Shown here piece after piece: positions 42,116 through 50,836 of a stretch of 64,000 nucleotides of DNA (positions within the stretch are counted from its first letter, which is position 1; each line of letters begins with the position of its first letter). The position numbers and the translations under genes were made by a program. The DNA comes from Streptomyces decoyicus (lineage in GTDB: Bacteria; Actinomycetota; Actinomycetes; Streptomycetales; Streptomycetaceae), in NCBI RefSeq assembly GCF_019880305.1, contig NZ_CP082301.1:3162001-3226000 (forward strand), written 5' to 3'. The notes under the pieces were generated by a model that saw nothing but the letters and a program-made list of their open reading frames with translations, did no database searches and was not told the origin of the DNA.

Positions 42116-43283
42116 AACAGCCAAGGGTACTCACGCGCGCCGCAACCCGGGAGCGTCGGCCCGCCGCCAGGTGGAGCGCGAGACCCGTCGCCGCCACCCC
42201 GGCGGCCACCCACGGCAGCGCGTACGGCGCCAGCCCCGCCCCGAGCGCCAGCCCGCCGAGCGCCGAGCCGACCGCGCTGCCCAGATAGAGGGCCGAGTTG
42301 TTCAGGGCGAGGGCGATGGTGCCGCGCTCGGCGCGCAGCGCCAGCAACCGGTGCTGCTGGGGCACCTGAAGCGCCCAGCCCGCCGCACCCCACGCCACCA
42401 GCGCGACCACCGCGCCGGGCAGCGCAGCGGCGGCCAGCACCGGCAGCAGCGCCAGCGCCGGCACGATCACCGCCAGCACCCCTCCGGTCAGCATCCGCGC
42501 CCGCCCCGTGCGGTCCACCAGCGGCCCGGCCAGCACGCTGCCCAGCACCCCGCCGGCGCCCCAGGCCCACAAGTACGGGGCCACCTCGCCGACACCGCCC
42601 GCCGCGGCCAGCACCGGCGCAAGGTAGGTGTACAGCCCGAGGCTGGCCACCGCGGCCAGGAAGGACACCGCCACGACGGGGGCCACCGCACGGTCCGTGA
42701 GGGCCGCCAGCCGGGCGCGTACCGGCACCACGGGCTCGGCCGGGACCGGCGGCAGCAGCGCCGCCAGCCCGGCCAGCGCGCCGGCGCCGAGCCCCGTCAG
42801 CAGCCACATCGTGGCCCGCCAGCCGGTGTGCTCGGCCAGCAGTACCCCGATCGGTACGCCCAGTACGGTGCCCGCGCTCATGCCGCCCATCACCAGGGCC
42901 AGTGCCCGGCCGCGCCGCTCGGGCGGCACCAGTGCGGCGGCCGCCGCCGTGGACAGCGCCGAGTAGACCCCGGCACCGGCCCCCGCGACGCCCCGGGCGA
43001 GGAGCAGCGTCCCCAGCGAGGGGGCCAGCGCCGTCGCGCTGTTGCCGAGCGTGAAGACCGCCAGCGCGGCCAGGATCAGCGCACGGGGCCGTACGCCGGA
43101 GAGCAGCCCGGCGACCAACGGCGCGGAGAGCGCGTACGCCAGGGTGAAGACCGTGACCAGTTGGCCGGCCAGCGACACCCGGGTCCCGATGTCGTCCGCC
43201 AGGACCGGCAGCACCCCGGCCATCACATACGCGTCCAGACCGAGGGTGAAGGCCCCCAGCGTCAGCAGCCCGACCTTGCGCAC
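42102..43283 (-). CDS. MFS transporter, sugar/drug efflux (DHA1) type
   Basis: 393 residues with 12 predicted helices. N-terminus RKVGLLTLGAFTLGLDAYVM, antiporter-like helix 5 GGMSAGTVLGVPIGVLLAE, and loop PPERRGRALALVMGG fit the AraJ/chloramphenicol-efflux group. GTG 43283 has GGGAG 9 nt upstream; a TTG at 43292 is too close to it. Divergent from a LysR regulator 131 bp away, the usual arrangement for regulated efflux. Confidence 0.88.
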   Translation of the reverse strand: MRKVGLLTLGAFTLGLDAYVMAGVLPVLADDIGTRVSLAGQLVTVFTLAYALSAPLVAGLLSGVRPRALILAALAVFTLGNSATALAPSLGTLLLARGVAGAGAGVYSALSTAAAAALVPPERRGRALALVMGGMSAGTVLGVPIGVLLAEHTGWRATMWLLTGLGAGALAGLAALLPPVPAEPVVPVRARLAALTDRAVAPVVAVSFLAAVASLGLYTYLAPVLAAAGGVGEVAPYLWAWGAGGVLGSVLAGPLVDRTGRARMLTGGVLAVIVPALALLPVLAAAALPGAVVALVAWGAAGWALQVPQQHRLLALRAERGTIALALNNSALYLGSAVGSALGGLALGAGLAPYALPWVAAGVAATGLALHLAAGRRSRVAARVSTLGCYEHS

Positions 43284-43400
43284 CGTGCTCAACTCCCGTG
43301 ATCGTCCGGGGTACTGGGGAGGTCCCGTCCCCGGGGTGAACCGACGGGTGAAACGTAGGGAGTCTCCGGATGCCCGGGGAAATGCCCGGCGGGGTGCACT

Positions 43401-43406
43401 TATGCT
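43401..43406 (+). promoter_or_regulatory. -10 element of a leaderless LysR transcript
   Basis: TATGCT ends 8 nt before ATG 43415, and no ribosome site intervenes. Confidence 0.5.
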
Positions 43407-43414
43407 GGCGCGGC

Positions 43415-44428
43415 ATGAATGACGACAGCACACTCCACGGCCTCGACGGCATCGAACTGCGGCATCTGCGCGGCTTTGTCGCCGTCGCCGAGGAGCGCAG
43501 CTTCACCCACGCCGCCGACCGGCTGCGGATCGGCCAGCCCGCGCTGACCCGGACCGTGCGCGCGCTGGAGAGCGCCCTGGGGGCCCGGCTGCTGGACCGT
43601 ACGACCCGCCGGGTCGAGCTCACCGACGCCGGCCGCCGGCTCTACGCCGATCTCGCCCCGCTCCTGCCCCGGCTGGCCGCCGCGCTGCGCTCGCCCACCG
43701 GGCCCGCACCCCTGCGGCTGGGGTTCACCTCGCTGCTGCCCGCCGCCTGCACCGCGCTCACCGCGGAGTTCGAGGCGGCGACCGGGGCCGGGGTGCGGCT
43801 GGTGCGCCGGGACTCCCCGCTCGCCGGGCTGGAGACCGGGGATGCGGACATCGTGGTGCTGCGCGGCGAGGTCCCCCGGGACGCCGGGCTGCGCACCACG
43901 GTCCTGCTCCATGAGCCACGGGTGGCCGCGGTGCCCCGTACACCGCTCGCGGCGGGAAGCCGTACGGCCGGGCGCGCGCCGGGCCACGCCGGAAAAGACG
44001 GCCTCACGGCGGCCCAGGCGGCCGCCCTTCGGGCCGTGGTCCGGCGCCGGGTGCTGGACTGGGCCGAGCTGGCCGAGCTGCCGCTGGTGGTGAACACCGT
44101 CACCGGCAGCACCCGGCCCGAGCTCTGGCCCACCGGCCGGCAGCCCCAACTTGCCTGCACCGCGGGAAATTTCGATGAATGGCTGGAAGCAGTCGCCGCC
44201 GGGCACGGGGTCGGGGTGGCCCCGGAGCCGGTGGCCCAGCGGCACACCCACCCGGGGATCCGCTACCTCCGCCTGAAGAACGCGCCGGCCGTGCCCGTCC
44301 ACCTGGCGCTGCCCGCCCGCGACGCCCATCCGCCGGCCGAGCGCTTCTTCGCCCTGGGAGCCCGGAGCCGGGCGACGGCCGGTGAGGGGCCCACCACTCC
44401 TGGCGGGTGCTCCCCGGACACGCCCTAG
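43415..44428 (+). CDS. LysR family transcriptional regulator
   Basis: 337 residues. The N-terminal winged helix is IELRHLRGFVAVAEERSFTH, then AADRLRIGQPALTRTVRALE and LLDRTTRRVELTDAG. A LysR substrate-binding domain follows from ~95. A basic Gly/Ala segment around 190-215 (GSRTAGRAPGHAGKDG) looks like an insertion. Probably controls the divergent MFS gene. Its TAG stop lies in the left target-site copy of the IS element; reconstruction shows the gene was not truncated. Confidence 0.9.
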   Translation: MNDDSTLHGLDGIELRHLRGFVAVAEERSFTHAADRLRIGQPALTRTVRALESALGARLLDRTTRRVELTDAGRRLYADLAPLLPRLAAALRSPTGPAPLRLGFTSLLPAACTALTAEFEAATGAGVRLVRRDSPLAGLETGDADIVVLRGEVPRDAGLRTTVLLHEPRVAAVPRTPLAAGSRTAGRAPGHAGKDGLTAAQAAALRAVVRRRVLDWAELAELPLVVNTVTGSTRPELWPTGRQPQLACTAGNFDEWLEAVAAGHGVGVAPEPVAQRHTHPGIRYLRLKNAPAVPVHLALPARDAHPPAERFFALGARSRATAGEGPTTPGGCSPDTP

Positions 44429-44429
44429 G

Positions 44430-45484
44430 TGTATTGATCACGAGCGTTGTTAACAGTCGCCAGGCTTGATCAATGGCGAAGACCTCCGGTGTGGTGGAGG
44501 TGTCTAGGCTTCACCACACAACGGAGGTCTTCGTGTCCCACCGTAATGCCCGGCTCACTGTTCACGGCAGGAGGCTGCTGGTCGACCGTGTTCGGTCCGG
44601 TCGGCCCGTGGCTCATGTGGCAGCCGAGATGGGAGTCTCACGCACCACAGCTCACAAGTGGGTCCGGCGGTTCGTGGCGGAAGGCGATGTGGGGCTACGC
44701 GACCGCGCCAGCTGTCCGCACAGCACCCCGCACCGCACCTCGGCAGCAGACGAGGCACGCGTGTGCCACCTACGCACAAGCCGCAAGCTCGGACCGGCCC
44801 GCATCGGGCCGATTCTGGGAATGCCCGCCTCCACCGTGCACCGCGTCCTGACCCGCCACGGTCTGAGCCGCCTGGCCTTCATCGACCGGCCCACCGGGCA
44901 GGTCATCCGCCGATTCGAACGTGACCGCCCCGGCGAACTGGTCCACGTCGACGTGAAGAAATTCGGCCGGATCCCCGACGGTGGTGGCCACAAGGTCCTC
45001 GGCCGCCAAGCCGGCCGTGTCACCCGCAGCAGCATGGGCTTCGACTACGTCCCCTCCGCCGTCGACGACCACACCCGCCTCGCCTACAGCGAGGTCCATG
45101 GCGACGAGAATGCCACCACCTGCGCGGCCTTCCTCGACAGGGCCGCAGCGTTCTTCAAGACCGCGGGCATCGACCGCATCGAACGTGTCCTGACCGATAA
45201 CGCCTGGCCCTACCGCAAGAGCTTTGCCTGGCGCGAGGCTCTGGCCCGTCCCGGCGCGACAGGCAAGCTCACACGTGCCTACCGGCCACAGACCAATGGC
45301 AAGGTCGAACGCTTCCATCGCACCCTGGCCGACGAGTGGGCTTACACCCGGCCCTACACCAGCAACGACGAACGCACAGCAGCCCTGCCAGGCTTTCTTC
45401 ACACCTACAACCACCACCGCTGCCACACCGCACTCGCAGGCCAGCCACCCATCACCCGCGTGAACAACCCTGCGGGTCAATACA
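44430..45484 (+). mobile_element. IS481-family insertion sequence with CCTAGG target duplication
   Basis: The 1055-bp element has imperfect terminal inverted repeats starting TGTATTGA; over the first 25 bp, 19 match, with a second conserved block GTTGTT at positions 17-22. It is flanked by the direct repeats CCTAGG (44424-44429 and 45485-45490), the NCTAGN target class known for IS481. One DDE transposase gene fills it. Ends, gene and duplication are all intact, so it is probably recent and may be active. Confidence 0.92.
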
Positions 45485-45489
45485 CCTAG
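44533..45489 (+). CDS. IS481-family DDE transposase
   Basis: 318 residues from GTG 44533, which has GGAGG 5 nt upstream. Two N-terminal helix-turn-helix parts (NARLTVHGRRLLVDRVRSGR; PVAHVAAEMGVSRTTAHKWV; STVHRVLTRHGLSRL) precede the integrase core. DDE residues: Asp in LVHVDVKKFGRI, Asp in VLTDNAWPY, Glu in TNGKVERFHR. It ends ...NPAGQYT with its TAG stop made by the flanking CCTAGG, outside the element. Confidence 0.95.
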   Translation: MSHRNARLTVHGRRLLVDRVRSGRPVAHVAAEMGVSRTTAHKWVRRFVAEGDVGLRDRASCPHSTPHRTSAADEARVCHLRTSRKLGPARIGPILGMPASTVHRVLTRHGLSRLAFIDRPTGQVIRRFERDRPGELVHVDVKKFGRIPDGGGHKVLGRQAGRVTRSSMGFDYVPSAVDDHTRLAYSEVHGDENATTCAAFLDRAAAFFKTAGIDRIERVLTDNAWPYRKSFAWREALARPGATGKLTRAYRPQTNGKVERFHRTLADEWAYTRPYTSNDERTAALPGFLHTYNHHRCHTALAGQPPITRVNNPAGQYT

Positions 45490-46166
45490 GAAGCCACCGC
45501 CATCCCGCCCCGCGCCCCGGCCGTCAGGCCCAGCTTCGCGGCGAATGCCAGCGCGGCGTCCGGCCGGACCTCGTACCAGGAATCCTGGCCGCAGACCGCG
45601 TCCAGGAGCGTGCTGATGTCCTCGGCGCCGACGCTGCGGGCCTCGGCTGCGGCGAGAAAGGCCCGGACCGCCGCCAGGGCGTCGACCTCGGTCTCCGTGC
45701 GGGCCACGAGGTCCTCGACGATGTCCCGGACCGCGTCGTCACCGGGCGCGACCCAGCTCATGGCCATCTCCAGGCCGTCGTCGGGCATCTTCTCGGGGTA
45801 CGGCGCGCGGGCCCAGGCGCCGTCCTGCCACCAGTAGACGAACCCGAAGAGATTGCCCTCGGCGTCCTCGCGCAACTGCTCCCAGGGCAGCCATTCGGGG
45901 CCGCCGTCCAGGAAGTCGATCTGCCGGCTGCCGCTGTGCGTATGGCTGCCGTCCGAGTCCTGGCCGCACAGCAGGGCCCGGCCGTCCTCGAACGTCTTCA
46001 GCCGCCACCAGTAGCTTCCGCCGCCGTTCCAGCACTGCAATCCCAGCTCGCCCCAGGAGAATTCGTCCCCGTCGTCCATGGCGGCCGCCACTACCGCCAG
46101 CGTCGCGGCGCGCGCCCACAGGCGCTCCGGGTGATCCAGGTCCTCGGGCACACTCGGCCTGTGCAT
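45486..46166 (-). CDS. Conserved hypothetical protein
   Basis: 226 residues from ATG 46166 (MHRPSVPEDLDHPERLWARA). Soluble, acidic and Trp/Gly-rich: the middle reads GLQCWNGGGSYWWRLKTFED and GNLFGFVYWWQDGAW. No domain recognised. The stop is the reverse-strand TAG in the right CCTAGG copy of the IS481 element; before insertion it would have overlapped the convergent LysR stop by four bases. An upstream start at 46265 is less likely. Confidence 0.72.
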   Translation of the reverse strand: MHRPSVPEDLDHPERLWARAATLAVVAAAMDDGDEFSWGELGLQCWNGGGSYWWRLKTFEDGRALLCGQDSDGSHTHSGSRQIDFLDGGPEWLPWEQLREDAEGNLFGFVYWWQDGAWARAPYPEKMPDDGLEMAMSWVAPGDDAVRDIVEDLVARTETEVDALAAVRAFLAAAEARSVGAEDISTLLDAVCGQDSWYEVRPDAALAFAAKLGLTAGARGGMAVAS

Positions 46167-46399
46167 GGCGCTCTCCCCCGCTTGTCCAGCGCGGTCCCGC
46201 CGACGCGACCGCGCACCGTCCCCTGTCGTCTCGAACGATAGCGACGAGGGCTGACAATTCCCCATGACGAAGCCGTCACAATAATCAAGTCGTCAACAAA
46301 AATGTGGCGACGCCGACATGCCCGTCGTCCGCCGCGATCCGGATCCCGGCCACGCCCCTCACCCGCCCGGGAACGGCGCGAAACGGATCCCGACGAGGG

Positions 46400-47071
46400 T
46401 CAGTTCAGCGACGGATCGTCCGGATATGTGGCCACCATCGCCAGCTCGTTGCGCTGCCGGCGCAGCACCGCGCGCCACAGCTGTTCCGGGTCGGGCGAGG
46501 AGACATCGCCGGGCTCGGACTCGACGACGTACCAGGCACCGTCGACCAGTTCGTCCTCCAGCTGGCCCGGCCCCCAGCCCGCATAACCGGCGAAGATCCG
46601 CAGGCTGCCGAGCACCGCCGCGAGGAGTTCCGGCGGGGCCTCCAGATCGACCAGGCCGATCGCACCGTGCACTCTGCGCCAGCCCAGCGGCTCGTCACCC
46701 GATTGGACGTCCGCCCGGTCCGCGGCCGGCACGCCGGCCGTCTCCGCGCCGCCACCGTTGGCCAGGGCGCCACTGTCCACCGACGGGATACCGCCCTCAC
46801 CGGACAGCCCGCCGGGCACCACGGCCACCCCGAGCGCCGAGTCCAGCGACACCGGGCCGCCCTGGAAGACCACCCCGGGCTCACCGGCCAGCGCGGCCCA
46901 GGGTGCGAGGATGTCGGCGACGCCGACCGGCGTGGGGCGGTTGAGGACCACGCCGAGGGAGCCCTCCTCGTCGTGGTCGAGGAGCAGCACCACCGCGCGG
47001 TCGAAATTCGGATCGGCGAGCGCGGGGGTCGCGACAAGAAGCCGCCCTGTGAGCGAGGACACCTCGGTCAT
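46400..47071 (-). CDS. YqgE/AlgH family protein
   Basis: 223 residues. N-terminal LTGRLLVATPALADPNFDRAVVLLLDHDEEGSLGV-type sequence with GVVLNRPTP and VFQGGPVSLD is diagnostic of UPF0301/YqgE. Its role is uncertain; AlgH affects alginate regulation in Pseudomonas. A ~45-residue Gly/Ala-rich insertion (about 85-125) is actinobacteria-like. It is divergent from murA. Confidence 0.92.
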   Translation of the reverse strand: MTEVSSLTGRLLVATPALADPNFDRAVVLLLDHDEEGSLGVVLNRPTPVGVADILAPWAALAGEPGVVFQGGPVSLDSALGVAVVPGGLSGEGGIPSVDSGALANGGGAETAGVPAADRADVQSGDEPLGWRRVHGAIGLVDLEAPPELLAAVLGSLRIFAGYAGWGPGQLEDELVDGAWYVVESEPGDVSSPDPEQLWRAVLRRQRNELAMVATYPDDPSLN

Positions 47072-47368
47072 GGCCACATGATCCCGCACTTCTGCCCGGA
47101 GCGGGGAGTCAACGCCCGGACCCGGCCGAGAGCAGGGCAGGGCGTACGGCGGCAGCACCGGCGCACAACGTCGGCGCCGGATAGGCCATTCAAGACATTC
47201 CCCCGCATTTTCAGTCAAAGGGCGATTACAGATCAAAGGCGGATCGTAGCGGAGCGTGTTGTGGCAAAGCCATTACATGCACAGAGGCTGCACGGGCCTA
47301 CGGACTCACCCCCGCCCGCCCTTACCATTTCAGCTTGGCCCCTGCCCGTCTCCAGGAACGCGAGATCC
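47072..47368. promoter_or_regulatory. Divergent region yqgE / murA
   Basis: 297 bp, AT-richer between 47180 and 47280, so the murA promoter is probably there. No clear -35/-10 pair or riboswitch-like fold was recognised. AGGAACG precedes the murA ATG by 8-10 nt. Confidence 0.4.
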
Positions 47369-48715
47369 ATGACCGTCTCTACTGACGACGTACTGCTTGT
47401 CCACGGCGGCACCCCGCTCGAGGGCGAGATCCGGGTTCGCGGTGCGAAGAACCTTGTGCCGAAGGCCATGGTCGCCGCCCTGCTCGGCAGCGGCCCCAGC
47501 CGGCTGCGCAATGTGCCCGACATCCGCGACGTACGGGTGGTGCGCGGGCTGCTCCAGCTGCACGGCGTCACGGTGCGCCCGGGTGATGAGCCGGGCGAGC
47601 TGATCCTCGACCCGTCGCACGTGGAAAGCGCCAACGTCGCGGACATCGATGCGCACGCGGGCTCCTCACGGATCCCGATCCTCTTCTGCGGCCCGCTGCT
47701 GCACCGGCTGGGCCACGCCTTCATCCCGGGCCTGGGCGGCTGCGACATCGGCGGCCGGCCGGTCGACTTCCACTTCGACGTGCTGCGCCAGTTCGGCGCG
47801 ACGATCGAGAAGCGCGCCGACGGGCAGTACCTGGAGGCCCCGCAGCGACTGCGCGGCACCAAGATCCGGCTGCCGTACCCGTCGGTCGGCTCCACCGAGC
47901 AGGTGCTGCTGACCGCCGTCCTGGCCGAGGGCGTCACCGAGCTGTCGAACGCCGCCGTGGAGCCGGAGATCGAGGACCTCATCTGCGTACTGCAGAAGAT
48001 GGGCGCGATCATCTCCATGGACACCGACCGGACGATCCGGATCACCGGTGTCGACAAGCTCGACGGCTACACCCACCGCGCCCTCCCGGACCGCCTGGAG
48101 GCGGCCTCCTGGGCGTCCGCGGCGCTGGCCACCGAGGGCAACATCTACGTCCGCGGCGCACAGCAGCGGTCGATGATGACCTTCCTCAACACCTTCCGCA
48201 AGGTCGGCGGCGCCTTCCAGATCGAGGACGAGGGCATCCGCTTCTGGCACCCGGGCGGCCTGCTCAACGCCATCGCCCTGGAGACCGACGTCCACCCCGG
48301 CTTCCAGACCGACTGGCAGCAGCCGCTGGTCGTCGCGCTGACCCAGGCGTCGGGCCTGTCGATCGTGCACGAGACGGTCTACGAGTCCCGGCTCGGCTTC
48401 ACCTCCGCGCTCAACCAGATGGGCGCGCACATCCAGCTCTACCGGGAGTGCCTGGGCGGCTCCGCCTGCCGCTTCGGGCAGCGCAACTTCCTGCACTCCG
48501 CGGTCGTCTCCGGGCCCACCAAGCTCCAGGGCTCCGACCTGGTCATCCCCGACCTGCGCGGTGGCTTCTCGTACCTGATCGCGGCGCTGGCGGCGCAGGG
48601 GACCTCCCGGGTGCACGGCATCGACCTGATCAACCGCGGCTACGAGAACTTCATGGAGAAGCTCGTCGAGCTGGGCGCCGATGTCGAACTGCCGAACGGC
48701 GCACTGCCCAACTGA
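47369..48715 (+). CDS. murA: UDP-N-acetylglucosamine 1-carboxyvinyltransferase
   Basis: 448 residues. MurA transfers enolpyruvate from PEP to UDP-GlcNAc, the first committed step of peptidoglycan synthesis. RGAKN (Lys27, Asn28) is the substrate-binding pair. The catalytic-loop Cys is Cys125 in GLGGCDIGGRPVDFH, the residue that fosfomycin attacks when present. The C-terminal motif SDLVIPDLRGGFSYLIAALA is conserved. ATG 47369 is preferred; the long upstream open frame has no family similarity. The 3' end with its stop is partly duplicated downstream. Confidence 0.96.
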   Translation: MTVSTDDVLLVHGGTPLEGEIRVRGAKNLVPKAMVAALLGSGPSRLRNVPDIRDVRVVRGLLQLHGVTVRPGDEPGELILDPSHVESANVADIDAHAGSSRIPILFCGPLLHRLGHAFIPGLGGCDIGGRPVDFHFDVLRQFGATIEKRADGQYLEAPQRLRGTKIRLPYPSVGSTEQVLLTAVLAEGVTELSNAAVEPEIEDLICVLQKMGAIISMDTDRTIRITGVDKLDGYTHRALPDRLEAASWASAALATEGNIYVRGAQQRSMMTFLNTFRKVGGAFQIEDEGIRFWHPGGLLNAIALETDVHPGFQTDWQQPLVVALTQASGLSIVHETVYESRLGFTSALNQMGAHIQLYRECLGGSACRFGQRNFLHSAVVSGPTKLQGSDLVIPDLRGGFSYLIAALAAQGTSRVHGIDLINRGYENFMEKLVELGADVELPNGALPN

Positions 48716-48762
48716 GGGCGGACGACGCCCGGCCGAGGGCGGAGCACTGACCAACTGAGGGC
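48701..48762. repeat. Duplicated murA 3' end including its stop codon
   Basis: GCACTGCCCAACTGAGGGC at 48701 recurs as GCACTGACCAACTGAGGGC at 48744 (18 of 19 identical). The first copy encodes the last residues and TGA of murA. Confidence 0.85.
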
Positions 48763-48796
48763 TGAGGTGCGGTTTGCACCGCTCCCCCGCCCCACC

Positions 48797-48842
48797 CGCG
48801 CGCCCTGCCTCCCCTCCCCCCGGAGGGGAGCCAGGGCGCGCG
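48797..48842. terminator. Bidirectional terminator murA / ABC ATPase
   Basis: Long stem: CGCGCGCCCTG pairs with CAGGGCGCGCG, and inside it CTCCCCTCC pairs with GGAGGGGAG around a short C-rich loop. It sits between convergent genes. Confidence 0.8.
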
Positions 48843-48887
48843 GCGTATCGCGGGACGGGGCAGGACTCCGTACCGCGAAGCCCCAGC

Positions 48888-49940
48888 TCAGCCCTCCGCC
48901 ACCAGCACCGGCTTCTCGTGCGGGGTGACCGTGCACCGGGCGCCCGGTGTCAGGCCGCCCGCCTCCCAGCTGGGGACATCGGCCTTGAGCTGGACGCCGG
49001 TCTCGGTGGTCAGGTGCAGACGGGTGGTGGCGCCCAGGAAGGTCGCCACCCGTACGGTCGCGGACATCCCCTCCGCGCCCGCGTCCGTACGGATGGCGAG
49101 GCCTTCCGGCCGTAGCAGTACGTCGACCGTACGGCCCTCGGTGCCCGGCGCCGCCCCGTGGATGGGCAGGCGGCGGCCGAACAGTTCCACCACCCCGCCG
49201 TCCCGGACCGTCCCGGGCAGGCGGTTCATGGTGCCGACGAACTCCGCGACGAACGGTGTCGCCGGGCGCTCGTACAACTCGGCGGGTGCGGCGCACTGTT
49301 CGAGCCGTCCGCCCTGCATCACGGCGACGCGGTCCGCCATGGACAGCGCCTCTTCCTGGTCATGGGTGACGAAGACGGTGGTGATGCCGAGTTCGAGCTG
49401 GATGCGGCGGATCTCCTCGCGGAGGCTGAGCCGCACCTTGGCGTCGAGCGCGGACAGCGGTTCGTCGAGGAGGAGCACGCGCGGCCGGACGGCGAGCGCG
49501 CGGGCCAGGGCGACGCGCTGCTGCTGGCCGCCGGAGAGCTGGTGCGGATAGTGGTCCTCGCGGCCGGGCAGGCCGACCAGTTCCAGCAACTCCGCGGCGC
49601 GGGCGGTGCGTTCTGCGGTGGAGGACTTGCGGACCCGCAGGCCGTAGCCGACGTTCTGGGCGGCCGTCATGTTGGGGAAGAGGCTGTAGGACTGGAAGAC
49701 CATGCCGATGTCGCGGCGGTGCGCGGGGACGTGGGTGACGTCCTGGCCGTCCATGGTGAGCTCGCCGCTGTCGGCGGTCTCGAAGCCCGCGACGATGCGC
49801 AGCGCGGTCGTCTTGCCGCAGCCGGACGGGCCGAGCAGGGCGACCAGCTCGCCGGGCGCGATGTCCAGGTCGAGGCCGTCCAGCGCGGTGGTCGCGCCGA
49901 ATTTCCGGCGCAGCCCCTTGAGTTGTACGGGTACGGTCAT
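48888..49940 (-). CDS. ABC transporter ATPase, aminoethylphosphonate/iron/polyamine type
   Basis: 350 residues. Walker A GPSGCGKTT, signature LSGGQQQRVALARAL, Walker B VLLLDEPLSALD, switch His FVTHDQEEA, and a C-terminal TOBE domain (VRVATFLGATTRLHLTTETG). The group includes PotA, FbpC and PhnT. ATG 49940 overlaps the permease stop as ATGA. Last gene of a four-gene importer operon. Confidence 0.92.
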   Translation of the reverse strand: MTVPVQLKGLRRKFGATTALDGLDLDIAPGELVALLGPSGCGKTTALRIVAGFETADSGELTMDGQDVTHVPAHRRDIGMVFQSYSLFPNMTAAQNVGYGLRVRKSSTAERTARAAELLELVGLPGREDHYPHQLSGGQQQRVALARALAVRPRVLLLDEPLSALDAKVRLSLREEIRRIQLELGITTVFVTHDQEEALSMADRVAVMQGGRLEQCAAPAELYERPATPFVAEFVGTMNRLPGTVRDGGVVELFGRRLPIHGAAPGTEGRTVDVLLRPEGLAIRTDAGAEGMSATVRVATFLGATTRLHLTTETGVQLKADVPSWEAGGLTPGARCTVTPHEKPVLVAEG

Positions 49941-50836
49941 GACGTCTTCCTTTGCCGGCGGGTACGACGGGTCCGTCCGCCCGCCAGGAGGGTGAGCAGA
50001 AGCAGCAGGCCCCAGGTGAGGAAGAGGCTCAGCATGGCGGCGGCCCCGGCGAGTTCGGCCTCCTCGATGCCGACCTCCACCATCCACACGGCGAACGGCC
50101 GGTAGCCGAGCACGGAGGCCACGGTGTATTCGCCGAGCACCATGGCCAGGCTGAGGACCGCACCGCTGACGACGGCGGGCCGCAGATTCGGCACGACCAC
50201 CCGCCCCAGGGTCATGAGCCGTCCGGCGCCCAGGCTGCGGGAGGCCTCGACCAGCGTCTTGAGGTCGACGGCGCGCAGTCCGGCGTCCAGCGAGCGGTAG
50301 AGGAACGGCAGCGACATGACGGTGTAGAGCAGGACGAGAACGAGCGGGAAGTGCTCGTTCTGGATGACCATCAGGGTCTGGTAGAAGGGCGTCCGCGCCA
50401 GGCCGGGTGCCCAGGACAGCACCGTGTTGACGCCGGCGACCAGCGCGATCGGCGGGACGACCAGCGGCGTCATGCACAGGATCTCGACGAGCGGGCGCAG
50501 CCGGGGCAGCCGCAGATGCACGACGACCATGGCGGGGACGACCAGCAGCAGCCCCAGCGCGACGGTGGCCAGGCCCAGTTCGACGGAGAGCAGCAGGCTG
50601 CCCAGCATGTCTCCGGAGACCAGATGGCCGGTGTAGACGTCGAGCGAGAAGCCCTTTACGGGGTCGTCGACGGTGAACCAGAGGGACGCGGCGACGGGGA
50701 TCGCGAAGTAGAGGAACGCCACGAGGAGGACGACGAGGCGTCCGTAGGGGCGGCGGCCGCGGGCGGGGGGTGCGGGGCGCTGCCCGGGGGCGCGGTCCGA
50801 GGGCGGTGCCACGGGTGGCTGCGCGGCGGTGGTCAT
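49937..50836 (-). CDS. ABC transporter permease, second subunit
   Basis: 299 residues with six membrane helices after a Pro-rich ~28-residue N-terminus. EAA loop: LVEASRSLGAGRLMTLGRVV. ATG 50836 overlaps the upstream permease stop as ATGA; another ATG at 50845 adds three residues. PhnV/PotC-like. Confidence 0.9.
   Translation of the reverse strand: MTTAAQPPVAPPSDRAPGQRPAPPARGRRPYGRLVVLLVAFLYFAIPVAASLWFTVDDPVKGFSLDVYTGHLVSGDMLGSLLLSVELGLATVALGLLLVVPAMVVVHLRLPRLRPLVEILCMTPLVVPPIALVAGVNTVLSWAPGLARTPFYQTLMVIQNEHFPLVLVLLYTVMSLPFLYRSLDAGLRAVDLKTLVEASRSLGAGRLMTLGRVVVPNLRPAVVSGAVLSLAMVLGEYTVASVLGYRPFAVWMVEVGIEEAELAGAAAMLSLFLTWGLLLLLTLLAGGRTRRTRRQRKTS

Noticed and set aside
44424..44428. LysR gene truncated by the insertion sequence
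   Set aside because: Removing the element and one CCTAGG restores the same TAG stop, so the protein length is unchanged.
47072..47368. Riboswitch upstream of murA
   Set aside because: No recognisable conserved aptamer or terminator/antiterminator fold; the region looks like an ordinary promoter gap.
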